From the NCBI GenBank assembly GCA_032622095.1, contig CP136067.1:125893030-125957029 (forward strand): DNA of 64,000 nt, given 5' to 3'. Each line of letters begins with the position of its first letter. The first letter of the stretch is position 1. A program made the translations under genes and the position numbers. The notes beneath the pieces were generated by a model that made no database searches, had not been told where the DNA came from, and saw only the letters and a list, made by a program, of their open reading frames with translations. Origin of the DNA: Siphonodentalium dalli (taxonomy: Eukaryota; Mollusca; Scaphopoda; Gadilida; Siphonodentaliidae). Below are positions 11,991-23,484 of this stretch, in pieces.

Positions 11991-12231
11991 GAAGCCACAA
12001 GGAATCACCCTTGTGGCAACTTATACAAGCTCAACGTCTTCAATTAAGCGGCAAGTCGCGTTGGCTCCAATAAGCGTAGAATACCGGGGTGTGACTTTCG
12101 AGAGCTACAACATCACTGACAACTAGGGTCACTCATGCCAAATAGAGTTATCCGCTCCGAGCATGCGCAGAAAATATTGTCACTTCCGTCCTTTACAACT
12201 TTTGTCCACAGAGCGAGGACGTAAAATTTTC
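11991..12231 (+). repeat. 241-bp direct repeat, copy 2
   Basis: Second copy of 4791-5031, same orientation, starting exactly 7,200 bp further on. Here the terminal stem is perfect: GCCACAAGG and CCTTGTGGC around AATCAC. Similarity stops abruptly on both sides, after the shared GTAAAATTTTC on the right. Confidence 0.9.
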
Positions 12232-12957
12232 CCCGCCCTCCCACCCTACGGTGGCCAGGCCATCGGTTCTATCGGTCGTCCTTCCCCCGGCGGCCGCGCA
12301 CGGTCGCGTGTCCCATTCTTGTCGCTGGTGGCTCGCCGCCACGCGCGGCGTTCATAACTCCCCTCGTTACCCCGTGGTACTCATCGCATCGGCGCGTCTC
12401 TTCTCGGTTCGTGGCTCTTCACACCCGCTGGTGCTACCCCATCGCGACTGGTGCCTCTCTCCTGCCGCCTCCTCCACCCCTCCGCTTCCGCTCTCCTCCC
12501 AGCGATGCTTCATCCGCCGCGGATGCTACCCTTCAGTTTCTGCGCCGCTTGTTGTTTCTCCTTCACCTCCGCGTCCGCCTCAGTCGCCGCTTCCACCTCT
12601 CCCGCCGCCTATACGTCACCGCCGTCAAGGCCCCAACCGCTGTCTCTAACCCACCCACCGCTCACACCACTCCCGTCGCCACATTGTTTTTGTTTTGTTT
12701 TTGCTTCACCCCTTGCCTCCCCCCCGCTGTTTCTGTTTTTAACCTGCTTCACCTTCGAGTCGCCGCTCAGGCTTCAGCCGCTGCTCCGGTCACCCACGGC
12801 GCCAACGCGTCATACGTTGGTTCTGTCTGGACCCACATTATTCGGCATCTGCTGCTCGTGCCGCATCACGTCGAGCTCTGCGATCCATGCTATCCGAAGA
12901 CTGGGTTGTCACACCACCAGCTTTGCTGCTCGAGCCGCCTCACATCGAGCTCTGCAT
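12232..12957. other. GC-rich, C/T-rich DNA without a supported gene
   Basis: Plus-strand pyrimidine bias with many CCGCC, CTCC and CTCCGC words makes all three plus frames open for long distances (Pro/Ser/Leu/Arg-rich). I see no conserved family motif. Two CTCGAG-type units lie at about 12840-12960. Confidence 0.55.
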
Positions 12958-13320
12958 CCGCTGCTCTTGCATATCCGCTGCTTGTATCACCAGCTGCTTG
13001 TATCACCCGCTGCTTGTATCACCCGCTGCTTGTATCACCCGCTGCTTGTATCACCCGCTGCTTGTATCACCCGCTTCTTGTGTCACCCGCTGCTTGTATC
13101 ACCCGCTGCTTGTATCATCCGCTGCTTGTATCACCCGCTGCTTGTATCACCCGCTGCTTGTATCACCCGCTGCTTGTATCATCCGCTGCTTGTATCATCC
13201 GCTGCTTGTATCACCCGCTGCTTGTATCACCCGCTACTTGTATGACCCGCTACTCTGGTATCACCCGCTACTCTGGTATCACCCGCTACTCCGGTATCAC
13301 CCGCTGCTCCTGTATCACCC
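12958..13320. repeat. 16-bp minisatellite
   Basis: About 22 units of CCGCTGCTTGTATCAC with few changes; the last five units shift to a CTCTGGTATCACCCGCTA-like variant of similar length. Because 16 is not a multiple of three, three units (48 bp) code for 16 residues and all three plus frames read the same peptide cycle. Confidence 0.9.
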
Positions 13321-13954
13321 ATGAGCTGCTTCTCATTACCGCCGCTTCCGCTTCTCCGCCGCTCACGCCTCATCCGCTGCGTATCCCTCATTGCCGCAAA
13401 CGCCTCTCCATCCCTTTTTCCCTTGCCGCTGTCTCCGCTTCCCTGTCGCTTCCCTCCTTCCGCTGATCCGGTTTTTCCGCCGCTCCTGCCATCGCCCGCC
13501 GTTCTCGCTTCAGCCACTACTCATACCTCACCGCCTCTTCATCCTCATGCGCTGCTTATGCCCGGGTCGACATACCACCGGCATCTGCCACTCGAGCCGT
13601 CTCCCATCGAGCTCATCTCATCCCGCACCCTAGCTGCCCGGGCCGCTACCCTCCAGCTTTTGCTGCTCGAGCCGAATCCCATCGAGCTCATCTCACTGTC
13701 TGCTTCACCCGCTGCTTTTCATTACCGTCGCTACCGCTGCCGCCGCCTCCCCCGCTGGTTATACATCGCCGCGCTTCCGCCCATCCTCTGCTTGTGCTTC
13801 CCCGCCGCCTCTGCCCCCCCCCCCGCCGCGTTGGCTCCCGCTGTTGCTCCGGCTTCTTCGCCGCTCACACTCCTACCTCAGCTCACGTCTCGCCTGCTAC
13901 ACCTGCCTCACCGCATCTTCGCTTCATGCGCTGCTTATGTCCGGGCCGACCCAT
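13321..13954. other. GC-rich tail of the block with two further CTCGAG-type units
   Basis: C/T-rich sequence. Units with ATACCACCGGCATCTG, CTCGAGCCG and CCCATCGAGCTCATCTC lie at about 13570-13625 and 13650-13700, and a truncated one (CATGCGCTGCTTATGTCC) at about 13925. The plus frame of about 217 codons here is a product of composition. Confidence 0.55.
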
Positions 13955-14235
13955 ATAAAAATGTACCTGGGTAAATCTTGGTGTTTACCTAGGTATACCC
14001 CGGTACATATAGGTTTTACCCTGGTTCCACCCAGGTCACACCCAGGTTACACCCGGGTAAATCAGGGATTTATATATATTTACCCAGGTGTTTTCTATAT
14101 ATGTTAGGTATAAACCCCAGTTTACCCGGGTTTTTACGGATTTACACCCAGGTATTTACACCAGGTATTTACACCCAGGTATTTACACCAGGGTTTCGCC
14201 CAGGTATTTACTACAGTGTTCACCCGGATATATAC
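13955..14235. repeat. Short degenerate array of the TTTACACCCAGGTA motif
   Basis: About 15 imperfect copies of a 12-17 bp motif, (T)TTACACC(C)AGGTA, with variants such as TTTACCCGGG and CACACCCAGGT. The ACCCAGGT word also forms the core of the array at 28115-28400. Confidence 0.8.
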
Positions 14236-14269
14236 ACCTGTGGTATTTTGTTAAACTGTATAATCTGCA

Positions 14270-15924
14270 TTGAAGTCACCTTATTAACCCTTTCTATATT
14301 ACAGCACCATTGGCGTGTAGTTACCTTATTAACCATTCTATATTAAATCATTAATTGACAGGTAGTTACCTTATTAACCCTTTCTATACTAAGTAACATT
14401 GGTGAGTAGTTACATTATTAACCCTTTCTATATTAAAGCACCATTGATGTGAAGTTACCTTATTAACCCTTTCTTTATTAAAGCATCATTGACGCGTAGT
14501 TACTTTATTAACCCTTTCTATATTAAAATATCATTGATGTGTAGTTACAATGTTAACCCTTTCTATAGTATAGCATCATTGACGGGTAGTTGGCTCCTTA
14601 ACTCTGTATATACCAAAGTATCATTGTCGTATATAGTTACCTTATTAACCATTTATGTATTAAAGCATCATTGACGTGTAGTTACCTTATTATAACCCTC
14701 TCTATATTAAAGCATCATTATTGCTGGGTAGTTATCTTATTAACCCGTTCTATACTAAGTATCATTGGTCAGTAGTTACAGTATTAACCCTTTCTATATT
14801 AAAGCATCATTGACGTGAAGTTACCTTATTAACCATTTCTGTATTAAAGCAGCATTGACATGTAGTTACCTTATTAGCCCTTTCTTTATTAAAATATCAT
14901 TGACGTGTAGTTACCATGTTAACCCTTTCTATATTAAAGCATCGTTGACGGGTAGTTGCCTAATTAACCCTCTATATACTAAAGTATCATTGTCGTGTAG
15001 TTACCTTACCAACCCTTTCTATACTAAGTATCATTGGCGTGTGTTACCTTATTAACCTTTTCTATATTAAAGCATTAATTGACAGGTAGTTACATTAAAC
15101 AACCCTTTCTATACTAAGTATCATTGGTGAGTAGTTACATTATAAACCATTTCTATATTAAAGCGCCATTGACGGGTAATTACCTTATTAACCATTTTTG
15201 TATCAAAGCATCATTGACGTGCAGTTACCATATTATAACACTTTCTATATTAAAGCATCATTGACTGATAGTTACCATATTAACCCTTTCTATATTAAAG
15301 CACCATTGGCGTGTAATTACCTTATTAACCCTTTCTACGTTGAAGCAATAATTGACAGGCAGTTACCTTATTAACCCTTTTTATAATGAGTATCATTGGT
15401 GATTAGTTACAATATTAACCCTTTCTACAATAAAGCATCATTGACATGTAGTTATCATAGTAGCCAGTTCTATATTAAAGCATCATGGACGGTAGTTACC
15501 ATATTAACCCTTTCTATATTAAAGCACCATTGGCGTGTAATTACCATATTAACCCTTTCTATATTAAAACATCATTGACGTGTAGTTACCCTATTAGCCC
15601 TTTCTATATTTAAGCATCATTGACGTGTAGAACTTTATCTTATTAACCCTTTCTTTATTAAAGCATCATTGACATGTAGTTACCTTCGTAACCATTTCTA
15701 CACTAAAGCATTATTGACGGGTAGTTACCTTATTAACCCTTTCTATATTAAAGCATCATTGACAAGAAGTTAAATTATTAACCATCTATAATAAGTATCA
15801 TTGCCGTGTAGTTAGTTACCATATAAAACCTTTCTATATTAAGACGTCGATCATTGACGGGTAGTTGTTACCTTATTAATCATTTATGTATTCAAGCATC
15901 ATTGACGAGTAGTTACCTTATTAC
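14270..15924. repeat. 45-bp satellite array
   Basis: About 37 head-to-tail units of about 45 bp. In order each has CATTGACGTGTAGTTAC, CTTATTAACCC, TTTCTATATTAAAGCAT. Units differ by single substitutions and short indels. The first 17 bp are the same core as in the 5935-7570 repeat (GACGAGTGATTAC there). No other feature interrupts the array. Confidence 0.95.
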
Positions 15925-16609
15925 TTGAAGTTTATTATGACAGTATGACAATACACTACCCCGGACAAATGAAGCAATATCATACTTTATCTAACAGCCT
16001 AGCTATAATTAGTGAACATTAAACTGACAAACAGACAATTTTCAGGGCCATTATTTAATATTAAAGGGATACAAAATAAATTATCAGTAAGAATTATTCT
16101 CTATGTGATACTTATTATTTCAAATAAATGATTGCATATACTATAGTAGACCATATACCAACAGGAAAATATTAGTGAATACAATTATTGTGTTTCAAAA
16201 TTCGTTTCGTTTCGTTTCTGCCGCCAAATTACAATCTTAACTTTTAGTTATCGTTCTTCAAAATGAAGCGCGGATAATTCCTTGTGGTTTTTTGAGTTAA
16301 TTTTGTCGCGAATCAACGCGGATTGACAGAAGGAAATGGTGTATTGGCTACAAACGGATAAACTGTGGACTTATATATAAGATTCGCCGATTTCTCCCCA
16401 TGGATGTGCGCAAATATCGAAAAAGACTGAATTTCATGTGACAAAAAATATTTCAATACCCGGAACAGTAAGAATTAAGCTACGATAACGAAACGGATCA
16501 ACTATAGTATTGAACAGTACCTCAGCTACCTGGCCATAACCAGAATATTGTCTCAAAATTGAATTTGTGGTACCGGTACAATCATGATGTAGTGCCAGTG
16601 GCCTGCTCA
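15925..16609. other. No gene seen
   Basis: AT-rich unique-looking DNA between the satellite and a LINE fragment. A short TTCGTTTCGTTTCGTTTC run lies at about 16201. Confidence 0.5.
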
Positions 16610-17152
16610 TAATGCACCTGTCCAGAAGAAGAAGAATTGAGAAGTTTGAAGATCATGGACTACGCAGACACCATCTGGGACCCCTACCAACAAAATCACA
16701 TCGACAAGCTGGAAAGAATCCAGCGTAGAGCAGCCCGTTTCATTAAAAGAGACTATAAGAGCAAAGAAGATGGATATATGACGAAGATCCTCTACGAGCT
16801 AGATTTACCAACATTGCAGAAACGGCGGAAAATAAATCGGCTGGGATTCATGAGTAAGGTGGTGGGCGGATTGGTCCCGGCTATACCACCTAATCAATAC
16901 TTTACACCCGAAACAAGGCGTCTTAGATCGCAGAGCAAAGTTCTGACAGGCTACGTCACCAGCCAAGTTCATCGGCACCTAATTTAAAGGAACAACAGTC
17001 AGTGCTACGAGGCTATACCATACGTGTCCGCTCAGTTCGCTAATTCCACATTTGTTCGAACTATATGCGACTGGAATCAGCTGGAGGAATCCTTAATCCT
17101 ACAACAACAGCCTGTGGATTCCTTCAAGAGTGCGCTGAAGGAAAAGATCTGA
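16610..17152 (+). pseudogene. LINE 3' fragment (C-terminal tail of RT protein)
   Basis: The frame reads YADTIWDPYQQNHID and LERIQRRAARFI, then LPTLQKRRKINRL, the conserved tail after the RT domain in jockey/CR1-like LINEs. A stop at 16985-16987 interrupts it, but the same frame continues with CYEAIPYVSAQFANSTF, TICDWNQL and VDSFKSALK to a TGA at 17150-17152, matching the usual end of these proteins. The RT catalytic part is absent. It differs in sequence from the tails at 2408-4790 and 46215-46735, so it comes from another LINE family. Confidence 0.8.
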
Positions 17153-17917
17153 GACTCTCTCGCCCGCTGCGAAATTACCATAATTGGGATCTGCAGCGTA
17201 ACCATTCAGATTCAGATTGATCCACGATAGTAAGGGGTCAGTACATGTAGTAAGTACTGATAGTGATAAGCCTGCTGTACAATAATACTACTTTTGCTGT
17301 TTTACTGGTCTTAACTGAGTACTGTGTCAATGTGACATTGTTAATTCAGTTCCACTCTAATGTACATTAACTGGCAATGATGCATCTGACGCTATTAAAG
17401 GCACCGGTAATCCCTAAATACCAGGAGGACGCGGCGTAGAAACTTGGTACAACAGTTGTTACACGACAAAGAAAATTATCAACAAGCTTAGTGAGCGTCA
17501 TCATCAAAATTGCAAATTAAAACACGTACGGCAATGGTAAATTGGTAATCCCTACATACCAGGAGGACAAGGCATTGAAACTTGGGACAACAGTTGTTAC
17601 ACGGCAAAGAAATTTAAAACACACTGCAGATGAATGTTTATACATGTACTGTGCAGTCGAGATCACCTGGACTACAAATATTTAAGGATTATACTATTTG
17701 ATGAGTAGATGCGTGACTGATAAAAGAATTAGAGACTCCATATTTACTCGGAAGATAACAGTATACGATGCCATACAGTTGTTCCATAACACCTCAACCT
17801 TTGGTGGATATTAACAGTAAAACTAATGAAAATGATGAAAGCCAGACTCAATATCAAGACAACATGTGCATGCATAAGTGACGGTTCAATGATTTTGACT
17901 CCATCAGATGATATTTA
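17153..17917. repeat. Gap with a local duplication
   Basis: A segment of about 68 bp (GGTAATCCCTA-ATACCAGG, then ACAACAGTTGTTACACG) occurs at about 17407-17475 and again at about 17546-17612. The rest shows nothing recognisable. Confidence 0.7.
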
Positions 17918-18296
17918 AGCGACACCAATTTTTAAGTCTGGTTTACGATGTGGGGAGAAAACAAAGTAGATGCAGGAGGGAAAAAAATAAAAATAAAAAA
18001 GATTGTCCCCCCAATTTATGTCAAGTAAATCGTGGAATTTTACATAAATTTTACAAAAATTGTGAAAAAATGTTTTTGAATGAAATTCTGTTCAAACCAA
18101 ACAAGACATATCTTGTCATGAAATACATGAAAATATGGATCTGTAAATGATCATAAGCAGAACCGGATGCGACAGCACATGAAAATCAGTATGCGTATAA
18201 AATATTTTGGGACAAAAAAAGTTAATTTTTTTTTCATGAAATGGAAACAAAGTTGTAGGAGGTGTTCGTAAACCAGACTTAAAAATTGGTGTCGCC
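17918..18296 (-). mobile_element. PIF/Harbinger-like MITE, copy 1
   Basis: About 379 bp bounded by terminal inverted repeats: AGCGACACCAATTTTTAAG at the left and its complement CTTAAAAATTGGTGTCGCC at the right; the inverted repeat is about 30 bp, through TCTGGTTTACGA. TTA lies directly outside both ends (17915-17917, 18297-18299), the 3-bp TWA duplication of PIF/Harbinger elements. There is no transposase. The related copy at 25617-25998 is in the opposite orientation. Confidence 0.85.
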
Positions 18297-18471
18297 TTAG
18301 GCTCATGTTAACACAGGATCACATATTCTCAAAATAATTGTCTCCCTCAACCATACTAGTATTTATATTTGATAGAACCTCAGTGAGACCATGTTGAAAA
18401 TTACCATCAATGCAGTTCCAGTGTTGACGCAACGCGGTCATGTTACTTCAAACCAGTTGCAATGTTCCTTA

Positions 18472-19165
18472 GGCCAAAGAAAAAAGATACTATGTTTCCG
18501 TACATCGACCGACCCTAAAAATAACCCGCCTACCCTAAACTTTTTATTGATATTTTGAGAAAAAGTCAAAATTTTCGCAATTTTAATTTCCTGAGAGTGG
18601 ATCTCCTGCCTGCTTTATGTCTTGTTTGGGACTTATGGAACACTATCAACAGACATGGTGGGTGTGTATCTGTATATATACATGTAAAGTGGTTATCACT
18701 GCATATATTAGGGGTATACATGTAGCTACTGTTTCCAAAAACCAGGCATGCTCGGTGGGTGTACTGGCTACCCCCAGACAATGGGATGTAATCGTCACAA
18801 TACATGTACGGTATAATGGCGGTATTATTGGTAAAATTCTTATAAAAAGTTAGTGACATCAATTTTGTACCAAGTTTATAGCCAAATTTATGAAAATGTG
18901 GTATTAGATATAATAAAAAACATACGTAAGCATGAGGTAAGTTTGATTTTTTATCAATCTTAATGTATATTTCCACTGTGTTGATCAAGTAATACTTTCC
19001 CCATGGCACGGGTTGGCATTTTATGTCACTTTGGTCGAGGTAGTTCAATATTTCTGCAGCTGGATAAAAAATATCAAAATAAAAAAAAAAAAAAACAATT
19101 CCCTACCTACCTACCCTAAATTTTTCGCTATGTTACCGGAAACATACAATCTTTTTTCTTTGGCC
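18472..19165. mobile_element. Non-autonomous DNA transposon with GGCCAAAG termini
   Basis: Terminal inverted repeats of about 35 bp: GGCCAAAGAAAAAAGAT and TATGTTTCCG at the left, the complement at 19130-19165. The flanks are TTA on the left and TTTA on the right, so the target duplication is not clean. Inside each end a CCTACCCTAAA phrase occurs. No transposase frame; 694 bp. Confidence 0.65.
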
Positions 19166-19204
19166 TTTAGCATGGTAATTCGTGAAAATAAATGTCAATG
19201 CAAC

Positions 19205-20146
19205 TTACTCTCAGGCTCCAAATAAAAGTGCAGGCCCAAATAATAGTGCGGGGGGGGAAATTCCATTGAAAGTTAATAAAAGTACAGACCCAAATAATAG
19301 TGCAGGGGGAACTCTGAGCAAAACATCAACTGTGGTTAACCAAATAATTTGTATAGCAGGTTCAAGTATACGAGTCAACATGTAGTACAGGTACATGTAT
19401 GTATCATGTGGTGTTTTTTTGGTTTGCCACATACTTGAATATGTACTCTTGAGTGCCTAATGTACGATTATTAAAATCGAGGTAAAATTCCCACCTGTAC
19501 GATCGTTATTTGGTCCTGTACGTTTATTAAATTAACCAACAGAAATAATTCACCAATCTTAAATTGTGTTATTCATATAAGAAATGAACGGCGGTTTCAA
19601 TGCGGTCATGGGGTTTTGACCGCGAGAAAAAATCAGCAAACTTCGGGGTTCATGCAGAGTTTGCTGATTTTTTTAACGCGGTCAAAACCCATGACCACGT
19701 TGAATCCGCTGTTTATTATTTATATTTTATATATACTTAAATTCATTATGAACTAGGATTGTATGTCTTTCCCATTATTTATTCATCTATTTAAACAAAT
19801 GTATGGAGTTCAGTTCAGACAGTTCGAATCCTTGTTTTTTGGAAAACCAAACATTTTGAGAATCCGTTCATGGAGAACGGAAGAAACGCAATTTCACAGT
19901 AAAGTATACACATATGACAAAATGTCTTGTTTAGTTAGTAACTAATGTAGACGTGTTGATCATTTTTACATCTGAATCATATAGAAATCTTGAATTTGTG
20001 CTGATTTAAATTTTCATAGCTTCAAAATATTAATAAACGTGCAGACCCAAATAAGCACTGTGCAGGGGGGGGGGGGGATTTCCCAAGAAAAATAATAAAC
20101 GTGGATGCAGCTGGTGCATGCATGTTTATTTGGAGCCCAAGAGTAA
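19205..20146. mobile_element. Candidate non-autonomous element with TTACTCT...GGCTCCAAATAAA ends
   Basis: An inverted repeat of about 22 bp joins 19205-19226 with 20125-20146. A sub-repeat, GCAG(G/A)CCCAAATAA followed by GTGC(A/G)GGGGG, occurs at about 19229, 19292 and 20040. I found no target duplication. The hairpin at 19587-19713 lies inside. Confidence 0.45.
19587..19713. repeat. 127-bp hairpin with about 56-bp arms
   Basis: The left arm (AACGGCGGTTTCAATGCGG, GTCATGGGGTTTTGACCGCG, AAAAATCAGCAAACT) pairs with the right arm ending GCGGTCAAAACCCATGACC and ATCCGCTGTT, with a loop of about 15 bp. Likely a small foldback transposon inserted in the surrounding element. Confidence 0.8.
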
Positions 20147-21621
20147 AGAGGTGGAGGTGAATGTTACATGTAAGTTGTTATTAACGAAATTGAACGATGC
20201 CTTTAAAGACATATTGTGTACTTATTCGGGTGCGTGAAACTGATAAGTTAGCATTAATGTGCTATGCCAACTGGAGGGATGTAGCATTCTACTAACATAA
20301 CCGAAACTTCAAGCAAATCAACCGTACCGCTCCATAGAAAACATTGTCAGAACTACGCTAAATTGTAAATATTTACTACTCGATTCGGGACGCATCTATC
20401 GGCGATAAACTAACGAAAATGATTTCGTCGTCGACAGTCACTGCATTTAATTAATATATAAGAATGACGTTATGTGTTGTCAATATACATATAATATTTG
20501 TAAACATAACTACTTTGAACAAGATTGTTCTCCATTTCTATTTGATCACCCTACCGGAGTGTTTCATATCACTTTAATAGGTTCCACCAGCAATAAGTCG
20601 CGACTTCTTTATATTGGCCTGACAGATTGGTTTTTGTTGGCGTCATGCCTGTCGACCATTATGATGGCCACATATATTGTCATATAACAGCGATTTACGA
20701 TCTGTCTTGTTGGCTCATAATATAAATTAAGAAAGTGGCCTTGTGTTCGTTCCTTGCGTAAAAGGATATTTGTTAGTACAAACGTCCTCATTGATTGTGT
20801 CCCTCGACTCCTTGTGTAATTGGTCAAGTAACTTACATGTATGTACATGTACAGACCACTCACAAATTTCTTAGAAAAGCGACCACATGTTCGAATCTAC
20901 ATTGCAATTTTGGAGCAACGCATTTGTAAATGCGTTCATATTTTAACACATTTACCTTGATTTATTCACAAACAAATCTCTTGATGCAGGCCTTAAAATC
21001 CATCAGATTTTTTGCAATAATCAAAATGTTAGTGTTTGACTTTCTACAGGGAATCAAGACTTTTTACTAGAATCAAAATGAGAATCATGATTCTCAGATT
21101 CTGATTATAAAACAATTAATGTCAACAGTGTTTATTTATGTTTATTCCATTTTTAATGGAAAACTACATCATGAATGTCCGATTCCGAACATATACATGT
21201 ACACCAGGAGTGGGAAAATAACACAGAATTATTCAGATGTGAATTGAAATTAAACAAAATTATAACTAAAATTGCAAAATACACTATCGTATCGTTATTT
21301 GGGTGTTCATACTAGTATACTTTTTCGGCGCAATGATCGGTAATTTCAATGCGACTGCGATTATTCCCAATGCAGCGCATTTAATTTAAATGCTGTCATT
21401 AAGGCATTTACAAAGTGGCGTGACACAATGCACCCTCAATGCATTTTAAATGCAACAACCGCATTTCATTGATCCACGTTGTAAAGGACATTTATTTTTA
21501 GAATACATGTATGTACGTGTATATAACCACAAGAATAAAGAACAAATCAACTGTTTTTATTACTTTGTAAACCTCTGATGTTTCCCATACAGTATACATT
21601 TGTATATTATAAACCATGTTA
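20147..21621. other. No gene seen
   Basis: AT-rich DNA. Words around GCATTTAAATGC and AATGCGTT recur near 20930 and 21370-21470 but do not form a clear unit. A G-run of 14 lies just upstream at about 20067. Confidence 0.5.
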
Positions 21622-21838
21622 CAGTAATTCTAGAGCTAATTAATCGACTCCTTAACTACAGCAGAATTATGGGTAACTTTTCAGGATTTAGTCCGTAATA
21701 TGGCTTGTTGCCATTCATCGGAAAGCTCTCACCGAGAGCTTTCCGATGAATGGCATCAACCCATATTTCCGACTAAATCCTGAAAAGTTACCCATAATTC
21801 TGCTGTAGTTAAGGAGTCGATTAATTAGAGCATTACTG
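21622..21838. mobile_element. Mariner-type foldback MITE, copy A (full palindrome)
   Basis: Almost the whole 217 bp is one inverted repeat with arms of about 105 bp and a 4-bp centre (ACCG). It starts CAGTAATTCTAGAGC and ends with GCATTACTG, and TA flanks both sides (21620-21621, 21839-21840), as for Tc1/mariner insertions. The arms hold AATCGACTCCTTAAC, CAGCAGAATTATGGG and GAGAGCTTTCCGATG. Confidence 0.9.
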
Positions 21839-23322
21839 TACATCCTCTATAACTGTTTATTCAACATCACGTGCTGCAATCCATAAATGCGGTTCAGATT
21901 TCGATGTCCGGTTCAACATTATTATCATATGGTTCGATAGCAGAAATACTCAGTTTGGAATGTTATACCATACAAGTTTTACGAGTTGCTCTTGCTCAAG
22001 AATGGATAAATTTATAAACCTGATTTTTGGCGCATTAGTTAGAATTATATTTTTGCACAAGAACACACCACAAATATCGAACTGGACATCAAAAGCAGAA
22101 CCGGATTGTATCGATTGCATAAACATAAGAAGTTGGTCACTGACTGACAATTGCTATTCTCTGGTGTGGTTTATAGGACTACCGTATGCAATGCCGACTT
22201 ACAAATAAAAATTCACATAAACATCGCATGAAGCGGTCTATCCACAAACTCAGGTATTCGGTAATTCCAAATGTATGAACTATCACCATGATATCCCGGT
22301 ATATCATTGTCAGGACTGTTTGTACAAAGGGTTGTTATTCTACTATGCATAATTTTTTATATCATTGTACTCGGACTGTATTGCAATGTAATATATCAGT
22401 ACATGTAACGGTATACTGGGTGCACATTATATACATGTAGGCCTACTTTCACTTTAGTATGTGTCATAAAAGACTCATGTTGTTAAATTGAAAACAAACA
22501 TGTGTGAAAACAGAGAGAATACATGTATATGTGCCGGTACTATATACCTCTTTGTGTGCTGTACTACCGGTACTATTCATGTACATGTACTACACTACAA
22601 TAAGAGAAATTTTAATTGATTCTGCTGCCCTTGTGCCACAGGCCTCAAACACGCCAAACAAGTATCTGTAGCCAGGCCCACCAGTACCAGGCTACTAGTA
22701 AATGAAGTACTGAAAGTGTCACATCATTAATCGAGCCCAATCTTAGTTATACTAGTCTCTTGTGTAGTTTGGGTTACTATTAATAAGATATTTAATGAAT
22801 GTTTGGAATGTATGGTAGCATTCTTACCTGGATCATCATATGCCATGCACAACGCTGGTCATCATATCATCACCGCTGTTGGCAGTAAACCGCTCATCGG
22901 GCTATAACAGTTAGAGTTTTCCATACCAGGGCTAATCTAATCAGTTAAAATTAGTCAATTTAGAGGGAATACCAACCAGTGGAAGACGTACATGTACATG
23001 CATATTCAGATATCAGTTTTCGAGAAAAAACCCATCTTAGTCGAGCGGACTTAGAATATCGGGGTAAACTTAAATTTCATTCAGCAACACTTTCACAGCA
23101 GAATATAAAAATAGTACATTATAATCACTTACAGTACATGTACATGTAGCCCAAGTGCAGTGCTAGCCTATAGTATATACTACCAAAACTTTTGGTCAGT
23201 TTCTCGATGACTGACACTTGTAAACGCTTGAACGGGTATATAGTACATGTACATGTGTACCGTATGTGAATTAAAGATCTTATTAGTGACACAACAGGAG
23301 GCTAGACATACATTTGTAACTA
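21839..23322. other. No gene; scattered ACATGTAC motifs
   Basis: AT-rich DNA with isolated TACATGTACATGTAC words (for example near 22575, 22995, 23133, 23245). Short frames carry no family motif. Confidence 0.5.
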
Positions 23323-23484
23323 CAGTAATGCTCTAATTAATCGACTCCTTAACCACAGCAGAATTACGGGTAACTCGGGGAGAGCTTTCCGATGATTGAC
23401 AACAAGCCATATATCCGACTGAATCCTGAAAAGTTACACATAATTCTGCTGTGGTTAAGGGGTCGATTTCTTAGGGCACTACTG
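23323..23484. mobile_element. Mariner-type foldback MITE, copy B
   Basis: 162 bp, CAGTAATGCTC at the left and GGCACTACTG at the right, flanked by TA on both sides. Same arms as copy A but lacking one inner stretch, so the hairpin is asymmetric. Confidence 0.85.

Noticed and set aside
4791-12231. 241-bp repeats as simple LTRs of a retrotransposon
   Set aside because: They do not start TG or end CA, there is no primer site or polypurine tract beside them, and no target duplication was found. Kept as direct repeats of unknown role.
12411-13466. Plus-strand frame of about 350 codons, the longest in the first 30 kb
   Set aside because: It runs through C/T-rich low-complexity DNA and the 16-bp minisatellite; the other two frames are open as well and no conserved domain is visible.
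14270-15924. CRISPR-like array of regular repeats
   Set aside because: There are no spacers: the 45-bp units are head to tail, and the surroundings are animal retroelements, with no cas genes.
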